Notes under the pieces: generated by a model
Seen by the model: the letters and a program-made list of their open reading frames with translations, nothing else
What the model was told of the DNA's origin: nothing
Database searches by the model: none
Program-made: the position numbers and the translations under genes
DNA from: Rickettsia typhi
GTDB lineage: Bacteria > Pseudomonadota > Alphaproteobacteria > Rickettsiales > UBA1997
Reading direction: 5' to 3'
Length of the DNA: 64,000 bases
NCBI GenBank assembly: GCA_945865905.1
Contig: CAMBFC010000006.1
Span: forward strand, 42,455 to 106,454
Shown: positions 35,352 through 44,118 of the stretch, piece after piece
Numbering within the stretch: the stretch's first letter is position 1
Layout of the letters: each line of letters starts with the position of its first letter

Positions 35352-36095
35352 ATGAAAAAATTATTGATAGTTTTATTACTGCTCATAACCCAAACCAATA
35401 GCGCTTCGGCGCGCTCGATTATTTCTGGAATTTCAACCAACGAAATCAATATCGATACCAATTTTAACGGCACAGAAATTTTACTTTTTGGTGCCAAGGG
35501 CGATGCGGGAAACATAGTAGTAGCAGTACGCGGACCTAAAAAAAACTTCCTCGTCACTAAAAAACAAAAACTTCTTGGCATTTGGTATAATGGCGATCGC
35601 ATCAAATTTAAAGAATCTTCTAGCTACTATTCTTTGTTCTCAACTTTTAATGATGATCAGGTCACCAATCAGCTATTATCAGAACTCGAACTCGGAACCG
35701 CCAATCTTAAATTCTCCCCTTCCAACAGCAATTTTAGCAATGATAAAAAAAATGAATTTCAGCTACAATTAGTCAATAAACTAGAAAAAGACAATCTCTA
35801 TACCAGCGGCGCCAACAAAATTGAATTTCTTGATGAAACCCTTTTCAAAGTGATCTTACATTTTCCAAAAAATATCGCTCGCGGCGTTTATACTGTTGAG
35901 ATTTACTTAATTAATGAAAATGATTTAATTTCATTTCAATCGATTCCAATTTATGTAAATCAAGTTGGAATGAGCGCTACAATTTCTGATCAATCTTATC
36001 AACAACCATTGCTTTATGGCCTGATTTCTGTTATCATGGCCCTTGTAATTGGCTGGTTGGCCAACTATTTATTTGTGCGCTTTATCGCTAAATAA
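35352..36095 (+). CDS. TIGR02186 family transmembrane protein
   Basis: A 247-residue alphaproteobacterial protein (Alph_Pro_TM family) with a signal peptide (cleaved near ASA-R at 21), a periplasmic domain beginning ISGISTNEINIDTNFNGTEILLFGA, and a single C-terminal membrane helix (LLYGLISVIMALVIGWLANYLF). Its consistent location next to TauE-like permeases suggests that it assists transport. It starts at the base after the permease stop codon. Confidence 0.88.
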   Translation: MKKLLIVLLLLITQTNSASARSIISGISTNEINIDTNFNGTEILLFGAKGDAGNIVVAVRGPKKNFLVTKKQKLLGIWYNGDRIKFKESSSYYSLFSTFNDDQVTNQLLSELELGTANLKFSPSNSNFSNDKKNEFQLQLVNKLEKDNLYTSGANKIEFLDETLFKVILHFPKNIARGVYTVEIYLINENDLISFQSIPIYVNQVGMSATISDQSYQQPLLYGLISVIMALVIGWLANYLFVRFIAK

Positions 36096-36137
36096 ATTTT
36101 GAATTTTTCAAAATATTAAAAATGATTAAATTTAAAA

Positions 36138-36605
36138 ATGACTGATATTATCCCAACAATTTTGGTTTGCATTGATACCACAAACGCTTCGGCAGTAACG
36201 CTGCGCTATGCTTGTTTAAAAGCAAAAAAGCTTGGCTTTGCAGTACAAATTTTGTCAGTCATGGAATCTTCTCACAAAAATCTTTTATTCGGATCACATG
36301 TGATTGGCCAAGAAAAAAGAAAGCAGCTTGAGAAATATTTGCAAAATTTAATTAATGAGATGCAAAAAGAAATCGCCATAATTCCGGTTGTATCAATTAG
36401 AGAGGGCGATATTTCAAGTGAGATTCTTAATGAAATAAAGTCAATGCCAAGTTGTATGATGCTTATATTTGGCAAATCTCATAATTCTAAAAGTGATAAT
36501 ACGGTTTTGCCAAAAATTGCGCAAAAGATTGGTACAAAAATTAGAATTCCGATTGTGATTGTGCCGGAGAATTTGGATGAAGAGTTGTGTAAGTTGATGG
36601 TTTAA
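36138..36605 (+). CDS. Universal stress protein (UspA family)
   Basis: A 155-residue single-domain Usp protein. It begins with the beta-strand ILVCIDTTNASAVTLRYACLKAKKLGF and ends with KIAQKIGTKIRIPIVIVPENL; the ATP-binding glycine pattern is only partly kept (FGKSHNSKSDNTVLPKIAQK), so nucleotide binding is uncertain. It follows TIGR02186 by 42 bases and is convergent with murU across palindrome E5. Confidence 0.85.
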   Translation: MTDIIPTILVCIDTTNASAVTLRYACLKAKKLGFAVQILSVMESSHKNLLFGSHVIGQEKRKQLEKYLQNLINEMQKEIAIIPVVSIREGDISSEILNEIKSMPSCMMLIFGKSHNSKSDNTVLPKIAQKIGTKIRIPIVIVPENLDEELCKLMV

Positions 36606-36611
36606 GCTCTC

Positions 36612-36708
36612 GCTTCTGCGATTAATTCTGTGATTGGCGATCATTTTATGTAGCTGTGCTTGCGCGCGAAATAAAATGATCGCCAATCACAGAATTAATC
36701 GCAGAAGC
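36612..36708. repeat. Palindrome E5, loop type A (reverse)
   Basis: Perfect 37-base arms (36612-36648 and 36672-36708) enclose a 23-base loop (36649-36671). The loop and its flanking TTTTA/TAAAA are identical to those of E1 in reverse orientation, a 33-base match over 36644-36676, whereas the remaining 32 arm bases on each side differ completely. It lies between the 3' ends of uspA and murU and is nearly centred in the gap. Confidence 0.93.
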
Positions 36709-36729
36709 AAGATCTCAACCCAACCTAAA

Positions 36730-37455
36730 TTACAAAACCCCTTCCACCAACCCAATCGTCTTCACATCCCCAATATGAAAATACCTACCCTTCAATTCCA
36801 ACCCCTTAATCCTAGCAACCTCACCATTCTGAGAAACCGCCTTCTTATAAAAATAACTCATCGAAAAACACTGTTCTAAATCCTGATTTAAAATCACCGG
36901 ATTAACCACTTGCACACCTACAAAAACATGACTCTGCGCCTGATTTTGTTTTTTATAAAGCGCCCCTGTTTTTGCATCAAAATCAAAATCACCCTTCCCG
37001 TCATATCCCAAAATTTCTCCAGTTTTTTTAAGACCCAATAATATATCGCAATCCTTGGGGTTGTAGGCGCTGCAGATTTCTTCAATATCAAAAATTCCAT
37101 CAATATCTTGCCACAAAATATCACCATTAATCAATAAAATTGGCTGTTCTGGATCAAATTTTTTATTATTCATGGCATAAAGCAACCCTCCGCCAGTCTC
37201 TATTTTAGAGGTCTCACGCGAGAAAATAATTTTTGGATTATTTAATGAACGCAAATGTTTTTCAATTTCATCTGCCAAATAAAAGCCATTAACAATAATT
37301 TTTTGAATTTTAGCGATTTTATTGAGTTTTTCGATGCTATAATCTATAATTGCCTTGTTTTTGATTTTAACCAAAGGCTTGGGGATCGTGTCTGTAAGCG
37401 GTCTCATCCGCTCTCCGCGACCTGCTGCAAATATAAAGCTTTGAGTAATCAACAT
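36730..37455 (-). CDS. murU: N-acetylmuramate 1-phosphate uridylyltransferase-like nucleotidyltransferase
   Basis: A 241-residue NTP_transferase protein. The signature FAAGRGERMRPLTDTIPKPLVKIKNKAIIDYSI at about 8-40 and the later GDILWQDIDG and SYFYKKAV fit MurU of the cell-wall recycling bypass, which makes UDP-MurNAc; ManC-like or RfbA-like activity is less likely given the short length. It is divergent from the carB half gene and convergent with uspA. Confidence 0.8.
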   Translation of the reverse strand: MLITQSFIFAAGRGERMRPLTDTIPKPLVKIKNKAIIDYSIEKLNKIAKIQKIIVNGFYLADEIEKHLRSLNNPKIIFSRETSKIETGGGLLYAMNNKKFDPEQPILLINGDILWQDIDGIFDIEEICSAYNPKDCDILLGLKKTGEILGYDGKGDFDFDAKTGALYKKQNQAQSHVFVGVQVVNPVILNQDLEQCFSMSYFYKKAVSQNGEVARIKGLELKGRYFHIGDVKTIGLVEGVL

Positions 37456-37539
37456 TTTATTTTAAATTTCGAATTTAGTGTTAGAATATAAATCAACAAT
37501 CGCTTTTTGCGTTAAAAATTTCAATTCAATTTTTTAAAA

Positions 37540-39129
37540 ATGCTCTCTTCTTGCGAATCAAACCCTACCAATAGAAAAAAAGTTATCATTCTGGGATCAG
37601 GCCCCAACCGCATCGGACAAGGAATCGAGTTCGATTATACTTGCGTGCATTGCGCTTTCGCCCTTAGAGAAGCAGGCATCGAAGCCATTATGGTAAATTG
37701 CAACCCCGAAACAGTTTCTACTGATTACGATACTTCTGATCGCCTTTATTTTGAGCCACTAACCGCTGAAGATACTATTGAGCTCATCAAAAAAGAAATG
37801 TCGAATGGTCAATTACTCGGAGTTAATGTTCAGTTTGGAGGTCAGACGCCGCTTGGCTTGGCGAAGTTTTTGCAAGATGAAAATGTTCCGATCATTGGCA
37901 CTTCTCCTGATATGATTGATTTGGCTGAAGATCGCGATCGCTTCAAACAATTGTTGCAAAAACTCGGGTTAAATCAACCACAAAACTACATCGCTTATTC
38001 TGCAAAACAGGTTCTTGAGCAAGTAAATGAAATTGGTTTTCCTGTAGTTGTTCGTCCCTCTTATGTTCTTGGTGGGCGCGGCATGGCGATAGTTTATGAT
38101 GAAGCATATTTAATGAAATATCTTGTTGAATATGCCGAAGTTTTTGATAGCGGCCCATTACTTCTTGATAAATTTTTAAGTGATGCAATTGAGGTTGATG
38201 TTGATGCGCTTGCTGATGGCAAAGATGTTTTTGTTGCAGGAATTATGCAGCATATTGAAGAAGCGGGAATCCACTCCGGAGATTCAGCCTGCTCGATCCC
38301 ACCATTTTCTTTATCACAAAAAATTATGGATGGAATCAAAGATGCTACCGTCAAACTGGCTCTAGCATTGAATGTAAAGGGTTTGATGAATGTGCAATAT
38401 GCTATCAAAGATGATGTAATTTATGTGCTCGAGGTCAATCCCCGCGCATCTCGAACTGTGCCATTTGTTGCTAAAGCAACAGGTTTTCCTATTGCTAAAA
38501 TTGCCTCGCTAATCATGGTGGGCAAGCCTTTGAGCGAATTTAAATTGAAGGATAAAAAGTTTAATTATTTCTCAGTAAAAGAAGTAGTTTTTCCATTCGC
38601 ACGCTTCAATAACGCCGATATTATTTTAGGGCCAGAAATGAAATCCACTGGCGAAGTTATGGGAATTGATAAAACTTTTCCACTAGCTTTTGCCAAGGCG
38701 CAATTGGCTGCAGGCTCTAAATTGCCAACTGAAGGTCTTGCTTTTATTTCAGTAAAAGATTCTGACAAAAAAGAACTTACTGCCCTAGCAAATAAATTAA
38801 TTGCTATCGGTTTTAAAATTGTTGCAACTCGCGGAACCGCTAAATACCTAGCTGAAAATGGCATCGCAGTTACAATCGTAAATAAAATTACTGAAGATAA
38901 GCCGCATGTTGTTGATATGATTGAGCGCAAAGAAATTGCATTAGTGATCAACACAACTGAAGGCGCGCAAGCTACCAAAGATAGTTTTTCGATTCGTCGA
39001 ACTTCTTTTATGAAAGGCGTAACCTACACTACAACAATGTCTGGTGCAAAAGCTTTGGTTGATGCGATTGGTGCTTACAAAGATATTGGATCAAAATTTG
39101 AAGTGCGTGCGTTGCAAGATTTGATGTAA
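37540..39129 (+). CDS. carB: Carbamoyl-phosphate synthase large chain, C-terminal half only
   Basis: The 529 residues correspond to the second half of CarB (normally about 1070): VIILGSGPNRIGQGIEFDYTCVHCAFALREAG opens the carbamate-phosphorylating ATP-grasp module, GGRGMAIVYDE and EVNPRASRTVPFVAKATG follow, and the MGS allosteric domain starts near residue 395. The ATG lies just before the domain boundary, after a short remnant of the linker (SSCESNPTNRK). The N-terminal half is not upstream, where murU lies divergent 84 bases away. It is either a split carB whose other half is elsewhere, as in Aquifex or methanogens, or a truncated gene. The frame and motifs are intact. Confidence 0.88.
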   Translation: MLSSCESNPTNRKKVIILGSGPNRIGQGIEFDYTCVHCAFALREAGIEAIMVNCNPETVSTDYDTSDRLYFEPLTAEDTIELIKKEMSNGQLLGVNVQFGGQTPLGLAKFLQDENVPIIGTSPDMIDLAEDRDRFKQLLQKLGLNQPQNYIAYSAKQVLEQVNEIGFPVVVRPSYVLGGRGMAIVYDEAYLMKYLVEYAEVFDSGPLLLDKFLSDAIEVDVDALADGKDVFVAGIMQHIEEAGIHSGDSACSIPPFSLSQKIMDGIKDATVKLALALNVKGLMNVQYAIKDDVIYVLEVNPRASRTVPFVAKATGFPIAKIASLIMVGKPLSEFKLKDKKFNYFSVKEVVFPFARFNNADIILGPEMKSTGEVMGIDKTFPLAFAKAQLAAGSKLPTEGLAFISVKDSDKKELTALANKLIAIGFKIVATRGTAKYLAENGIAVTIVNKITEDKPHVVDMIERKEIALVINTTEGAQATKDSFSIRRTSFMKGVTYTTTMSGAKALVDAIGAYKDIGSKFEVRALQDLM

Positions 39130-39131
39130 TT

Positions 39132-40016
39132 TTATTTTGTGATTTTTTTATTAGAAATCACAAACCAAGCACTCTCGGCACTATATATTGCAAGGGCTGA
39201 CCAAATAATTGTAAATCCAATTATTTTAGCAGTTTGAAAAGGCTCATCCCATAAAAACACTCCAAGCAACATTTGCCCCGTGGGAGCAATATATTGTAGC
39301 AACCCAAGCAAATAAAGCGGCAAACGCCTTGCTCCAGCAGAAAAAAGCCATAATGGAATAACTGTAATCGGCCCCGCCAACATCAATAATAAGCGCACAG
39401 AAACATCTCCTTCAGCAAAAGAGCTTTGATCATTATAAGCCATTAAAATTAGCCATATCAGCGCAAAAGGGGCCAACAGAGCGGTTTCAAGCGATAATCC
39501 TTCTAAAGAATTAAGCTTGGCGGTTTTTCTGATCAAGCCATAAAATCCAAAAGTTAATGCTAGAGAAAATGCAATCCACGGTATTTGTCCAGCTTCAATT
39601 GCAAGCCACAAAACTCCTAAAGCTGCGATGGCAACAGCGCACCACTGCAAAGAACGCATTCTTTCATTAAGAAAAAAATATCCCATCACCACATGCATTA
39701 GCGGCAAAATAAAATATCCCAAACTTGCATCAACTACATGATTAGAATTTACTGCCCAAATATAAATGAACCAATTTATCGCAATACATAAAGAACTTGC
39801 TACAAAAGTTAGCAATATTTTGGGATTTGTAATCACCGCCTTGAGCCAGCTAAAATGGCGCTTATAAGCCAATATCATTATCACAAAAATCAGTGACCAC
39901 AACATGCGATGCAATAAAATTTCTAGCGAAGAAACATCTTTCATTAGCTTTAAATAAAGCGGCAACAATCCCCATAAAAAACTAGCCAGCGCTGCAAAAA
40001 TAATCCCTTTTTTCAT
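39132..40016 (-). CDS. rarD: RarD-type EamA transporter
   Basis: A 294-residue inner-membrane protein with about ten helices of the drug/metabolite transporter superfamily. GIIFAALASFLWGLLPLYLKLM and the HRMLWSLIF block, then SNHVVDASLGYFILPLMHVVMGYFFLNERM, fit the RarD subgroup. The substrate is unknown. It overlaps coaE by four bases (ATGA) and its end lies two bases from the convergent carB half gene. Confidence 0.88.
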   Translation of the reverse strand: MKKGIIFAALASFLWGLLPLYLKLMKDVSSLEILLHRMLWSLIFVIMILAYKRHFSWLKAVITNPKILLTFVASSLCIAINWFIYIWAVNSNHVVDASLGYFILPLMHVVMGYFFLNERMRSLQWCAVAIAALGVLWLAIEAGQIPWIAFSLALTFGFYGLIRKTAKLNSLEGLSLETALLAPFALIWLILMAYNDQSSFAEGDVSVRLLLMLAGPITVIPLWLFSAGARRLPLYLLGLLQYIAPTGQMLLGVFLWDEPFQTAKIIGFTIIWSALAIYSAESAWFVISNKKITK

Positions 40017-40609
40017 GCTATTTTTTGTAAGATTTTTTTTGCCTGCATCTTGGTATGAGCCTTAGAAAATTTTGCATGAATCACAAAATCAGATCTTTTT
40101 TTGCGCTCTTCATTGCTAATTTGAAATTGAATAATCTTTGTAAATTTTTTTTCTAAATCTTGCTGAGATTCATTTTTATTACGACTAAAAAATCTTCTTT
40201 TTTGTAGAGATGGCGGAATTAGTAATGATATTATTTTATCACACTCATAACCTTGTCTTTCTAGAAGCAATGGGATATTAAGAACTACGATTTTTCTTTT
40301 TTCTTGGCGTGATTTTAAAAGAAACTGATCATATTTTTTTCTTATGATTGGATGAACAATTTCTTCAATAATTTTTAATTTTTTAGCATCAGAAAAAACA
40401 ATTTTTCCTAGAATTTTACGATCAATTTTTTCATCAACTACGCTTTGTGGAAAAAGTTTTTTTATCTTAGAAATAAAATTTTTATCATTATCATAAATTT
40501 GATGCACCTCAAAATCTGCATCAAAAATAGCTGCACCATTTTTAGCAAAAATATCCGCTACAAAGTTTTTTCCTGAAGCAATTCCACCTGTTAAACCGAT
40601 TATTTTCAT
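40013..40609 (-). CDS. coaE: Dephospho-CoA kinase
   Basis: Last step of coenzyme A synthesis. The 198 residues have the P-loop IIGLTGGIASGKNFVADIFAKNGA, DADFEVHQIY (substrate region), and VVLNIPLLLERQGYECDKIISL. The end is more basic and diverged than usual. It is 6 bases downstream of a lipoprotein gene and overlaps rarD. Confidence 0.93.
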   Translation of the reverse strand: MKIIGLTGGIASGKNFVADIFAKNGAAIFDADFEVHQIYDNDKNFISKIKKLFPQSVVDEKIDRKILGKIVFSDAKKLKIIEEIVHPIIRKKYDQFLLKSRQEKRKIVVLNIPLLLERQGYECDKIISLLIPPSLQKRRFFSRNKNESQQDLEKKFTKIIQFQISNEERKKRSDFVIHAKFSKAHTKMQAKKILQKIA

Positions 40610-40615
40610 ATAAAA

Positions 40616-41209
40616 TTAATTTCCCATAAAAGGCATGAGTAAGATTTTGCCAATCAATACAACGGCATCAATCGTTACAGTAATTGGTGTCAGTGCTATT
40701 TTTTCAACTTTTTCTGTGCCAGAAATAGACTCGTAGATCTTGATCGAATATTGTCGATTAAGATGAAAAGAAACATTAGATAAATCTCCATTGGCAAGAT
40801 ATCTTTTTCCGTAAAGCTTGATTCGCGCTATTAATTTTTTATCAGAATCGTAGAAAAAACCAAGATTATTTAAATGCTGCTCAGCAACCGGATCTATTGT
40901 GGCTGTATTAATCTCTATGGTAACAGTGGCTTCTAACTCATTTGATCTACTTAATTTTACATAAGTTTTTGAACTAGAAATAGACATTAAAAAGCGATAT
41001 GGCGAAAATAATAATTGCTTCATTATGCCGCCATTTTCATTAAAAATGTAATGATACTTCTCTCCTAGAAACGCAACATATTGGCCATCTTGACTGACCA
41101 TAAAAATCCCCAACTTTTCTTCATAGTAATTACTCCATAATTTTTGCGTTAAATTACATGAGGTAAAAAACAGAAAAACCAATAATAAAAATGCTGATTT
41201 ATAGCGCAT
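40616..41209 (-). CDS. Hypothetical lipoprotein
   Basis: A 197-residue predicted lipoprotein (lipobox LFFTSC-N at about 14-19). The mature part has several predicted beta-strands and ends in a hydrophobic segment ITVTIDAVVLIGKILLMPFMGN, a pattern seen in small envelope lipoproteins with a glycine-zipper-like tail. I recognise no named family. It lies between the phosphohexomutase and coaE on the minus strand, six bases before coaE. Confidence 0.7.
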   Translation of the reverse strand: MRYKSAFLLLVFLFFTSCNLTQKLWSNYYEEKLGIFMVSQDGQYVAFLGEKYHYIFNENGGIMKQLLFSPYRFLMSISSSKTYVKLSRSNELEATVTIEINTATIDPVAEQHLNNLGFFYDSDKKLIARIKLYGKRYLANGDLSNVSFHLNRQYSIKIYESISGTEKVEKIALTPITVTIDAVVLIGKILLMPFMGN

Positions 41210-41243
41210 AATTTTGATGGCAAATTAATCAATTTACCGCAAC

Positions 41244-42668
41244 TTATTCAAGTTCATGCGGAATTTTTACTCCCAAATTTTTTAAATGACCACGCAGATT
41301 ATTTTTTAATTCTTCTAAATCTTTTGCTGAACCAGCTTCACATCTTGCCACTAAAACTGGTTGAGTATTTGAAGCGCGAATTAACCACCAACCCTTATCA
41401 GTTGTGATTCGCACACCATCAACATCATTAATATTTAAGCCCGAATTTTTTAATTTATTTTTTAACTCATCAACAATTGCAAACTTTTTTTCATCCTCAG
41501 ATTCAACACGAATTTCTGGAGTAGAAAAAGTTTGTGGCAAGGCTTTGCGCAAATCAGAAAGCTTGTGCGATGATTGCGCAACAATATTTATGATTCTGAT
41601 CGCAGCATAAAGGGCATCATCATAGCCGTGATTTTTATGGGCAAAATATTTATCGGCGAAGAAAATATGGCCCGACATTTCACCGGCAAGTGGCGAGTTT
41701 GTTGCTTTCATCTGTGCTTTCACCAAAGAGTGACCAGTTTTCCACATCATCGCTTTGCCACCAGCTTTTTTAATTTCGTCAAACAAAACTTGGCTCGCCT
41801 TTACATCGGCGATGATTACAGAATCAGGCATTCTTGCCAAAACTTCACGCGCAAAAAATATCATTAATTGATCGCCCCATAAAATTTCTCCCTCATCATC
41901 CATCACACCAATGCGATCACCATCGCCATCAAAAGCAATTCCGATATCGCATTTTTTTGCTAAAATCTCGCGCTTTAAATCTTCGAGATTCTTTGGCACA
42001 GTAGGATCAGGATGGTGATTAGGAAATGTACCATCAATATCTGCAAATAATAAAAAATGTTCACCTTTAATTTGCTGCGAAACTTTTTTCATCGCATGAC
42101 CAGCAGAACCATTGCCCGCATCCCATGCAATTTTTAATTCTCGCGCCGGATTTTTTGCAACATGATTTTTTGCCAAAACGCAATCGGCAAGAACACGATT
42201 TACATAAATATCTTCAATATCAAAACTTGAGAGACTGCCTTTGCCATCAACAAAATCGGCCTCTGCCGCCATTTTTGCTAAATAAGAAATATCATCGCCA
42301 AAAAATGGACGCTCTTTTAGCAGCATTTTAAAACCGTTATGATCTTTAGGATTATGCGAACCCGTCACCATAATTCCTGCATCGCATTCAAGATGATAAA
42401 CCGAAAAATATAACATTGGAGTTGGGCCAACACCAACATCAACAACTTCTAAACCAGATTCAAGCAAAGCCTTGATAAGCTGCGCCTTTAAAGCGGGAGA
42501 GCTCATGCGCCCATCGCTTGCCACCGAAATTTTCTTGCCGCCATTTTTGTGCAAAAAACTAGCGAAAGATTTGCCAACAAAAAACGCATCTTCGTCATGC
42601 AAAGTTTTGCCATAAACACCGCGAATATCATAAGCGCGGATTATTGAATTATTAAATTTGTGATTCAT
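41244..42668 (-). CDS. Phosphomannomutase/phosphoglucomutase
   Basis: Interconverts hexose 1- and 6-phosphates for envelope sugar synthesis. The preferred start is the ATG at 42668 (MNHKFNNSIIRAYDIRG); an in-frame upstream ATG at 42719 would overlap thiG. The 474 residues show the catalytic phosphoserine loop GIMVTGSHNPKDHNGFKM, the metal-binding IAFDGDGDRIGVMD, the sugar-binding GEMSGHIFF, and the phosphate-binding RASNTQPVLVARCEA. It fits the AlgC/ManB group. Confidence 0.92.
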   Translation of the reverse strand: MNHKFNNSIIRAYDIRGVYGKTLHDEDAFFVGKSFASFLHKNGGKKISVASDGRMSSPALKAQLIKALLESGLEVVDVGVGPTPMLYFSVYHLECDAGIMVTGSHNPKDHNGFKMLLKERPFFGDDISYLAKMAAEADFVDGKGSLSSFDIEDIYVNRVLADCVLAKNHVAKNPARELKIAWDAGNGSAGHAMKKVSQQIKGEHFLLFADIDGTFPNHHPDPTVPKNLEDLKREILAKKCDIGIAFDGDGDRIGVMDDEGEILWGDQLMIFFAREVLARMPDSVIIADVKASQVLFDEIKKAGGKAMMWKTGHSLVKAQMKATNSPLAGEMSGHIFFADKYFAHKNHGYDDALYAAIRIINIVAQSSHKLSDLRKALPQTFSTPEIRVESEDEKKFAIVDELKNKLKNSGLNINDVDGVRITTDKGWWLIRASNTQPVLVARCEAGSAKDLEELKNNLRGHLKNLGVKIPHELE

Positions 42669-42705
42669 AAAAATTGTTTTTAATTTTTTGCGAAATAGTC
42701 GCGAA

Positions 42706-43476
42706 TTAAATTTTTCCAATTATCGGCGAAGAAGGTGAGGCATATTTTTTCTTTTCCATTCTGCCCGCTAAAAACGCGGCGCGACCAGCTTCAATTGCAA
42801 GCCTCATCGCATGTGCCATTAAAACAGGATTTTGCGCTTTGGCAATTGCAGTATTCATCAAAACGCCATCGCAACCAAGTTCCATAGCAATTGCGGCATC
42901 AGATGCAGTGCCGACTCCTGCATCAACCAATACAGGAACTTTTGATTGCTCGATAATAAATTCTATGTTGAGACGATTTTGAATGCCAAGACCAGAACCG
43001 ATTGGAGCCGCTAGTGGCATGATCGCACAGCATCCAATATCTTCTAATTCACGCGCCACAATTGGATCATCAGAAGTGTAAACCATAACTTGAAACCCAT
43101 CTTTAATCAGCAATTCTGCAGCTTTGATCGTTTCAATAACTTTGGGATAAAGAGTTTTTTCATCAGCTAAAACTTCTAACTTCACTAGATTCCAACCTCC
43201 TGCCATGCGAGCTAAACGCAAGGTGCGCACGGCATCATCGGCAGTAAAGCATCCTGCGGTATTTGGCAAATAAGTGTATTTTTTTGGATCAAGAAAATCT
43301 TGCAACATTGGCTCATTTTTCTTCTCGATATTGACACGACGCACTGCAACAGTGACAATTTCTGCACCCGAAGCAGCGATGGCTTCGTGGGTTTCGGTAA
43401 AATCTTTATATTTCCCCGTGCCTACTAATAAGCGGGATTGAAAGGTTTGGCCGGCGATTATTAATGGATCTTTCAT
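42706..43476 (-). CDS. thiG: Thiazole synthase
   Basis: Forms the thiazole phosphate ring of thiamine. The 256 residues match Thi[16 protein letters not shown], the Schiff-base Lys in [52 protein letters not shown] and [31 protein letters not shown]. No thiS, thiF or thiO is next to it, and no THI-box riboswitch could be seen upstream, where the Nfu gene ends 9 bases away. Confidence 0.95.
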   Translation of the reverse strand: MKDPLIIAGQTFQSRLLVGTGKYKDFTETHEAIAASGAEIVTVAVRRVNIEKKNEPMLQDFLDPKKYTYLPNTAGCFTADDAVRTLRLARMAGGWNLVKLEVLADEKTLYPKVIETIKAAELLIKDGFQVMVYTSDDPIVARELEDIGCCAIMPLAAPIGSGLGIQNRLNIEFIIEQSKVPVLVDAGVGTASDAAIAMELGCDGVLMNTAIAKAQNPVLMAHAMRLAIEAGRAAFLAGRMEKKKYASPSSPIIGKI

Positions 43477-43485
43477 AATATAATT

Positions 43486-44052
43486 TTAATCATAATCAGA
43501 AATTTGCTCAACACTAACAACTTCTGGAATGTAATGTTTTAACATATTTTCAATACCATTTTTTAGCGTAATAGTAGAGCTGGGGCAGCCAGAACAAGAG
43601 CCCTTCAGCTCTAACATCACCACGCCATCTTCAAATCCGCGAAAAATAATATCGCCGCCATCCATTGCCACAGCTGGACGAACTTTGATTTCAATCAACT
43701 CTTTTATTTGCTTTACAATTTCGCTATCATTTTCATCAACCATTGATGATGTAGGGGCAGAGGCATCATGCATTACTGATTTTTCTGCGACAAAAAAATC
43801 CATTATTGTTGCCAGAATTTCTGTTTTGATTTTTTTCCACTCAATTTCATCGGCCTTTGTAACAGTGATAAAATCGCGGCCAAAAAATATTGAACTCACG
43901 CCATCAATTTTAAATAACTCTTCTGCAAGCGGTGATTTCAAGGCCTGTTCTTTGCTTTTAAAATTCGCCGTATCATTTTCCATCACCACAATTCCATCAG
44001 GAATAAATTTTAAACTGGCTGGATTTGGGGTTTCTTCGGTTTGAATAAACAT
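43486..44052 (-). CDS. Nfu-type iron-sulphur cluster carrier
   Basis: A 188-residue protein with an Nfu_N domain (MFIQTEETPNPASLKFIPDG at the start, FFGRDFITVTK) and a C-terminal NifU-like domain with the cluster-binding CxxC in LKGSCSGCPSSTITLKNGIENML. This is the alphaproteobacterial and mitochondrial NFU1 arrangement, which delivers 4Fe-4S clusters to targets such as lipoyl synthase. It precedes thiG by 9 bases. Confidence 0.93.
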   Translation of the reverse strand: MFIQTEETPNPASLKFIPDGIVVMENDTANFKSKEQALKSPLAEELFKIDGVSSIFFGRDFITVTKADEIEWKKIKTEILATIMDFFVAEKSVMHDASAPTSSMVDENDSEIVKQIKELIEIKVRPAVAMDGGDIIFRGFEDGVVMLELKGSCSGCPSSTITLKNGIENMLKHYIPEVVSVEQISDYD

Positions 44053-44118
44053 ATTTATAATTATTAAAATTACTCTGAGTTGCCCTATTATAAAGGATCA
44101 AGCTTAATGTTAAACATT

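Noticed and set aside
42669..42719. Longer start for the phosphohexomutase.
   Set aside because: The extra 17 residues overlap thiG and do not match the family, whose N-terminus starts at MNHKFN.
42000..44060. A thiamine riboswitch for thiG.
   Set aside because: The only upstream space is nine bases after the Nfu gene, and the gap before the Nfu gene lacks a recognisable THI box.
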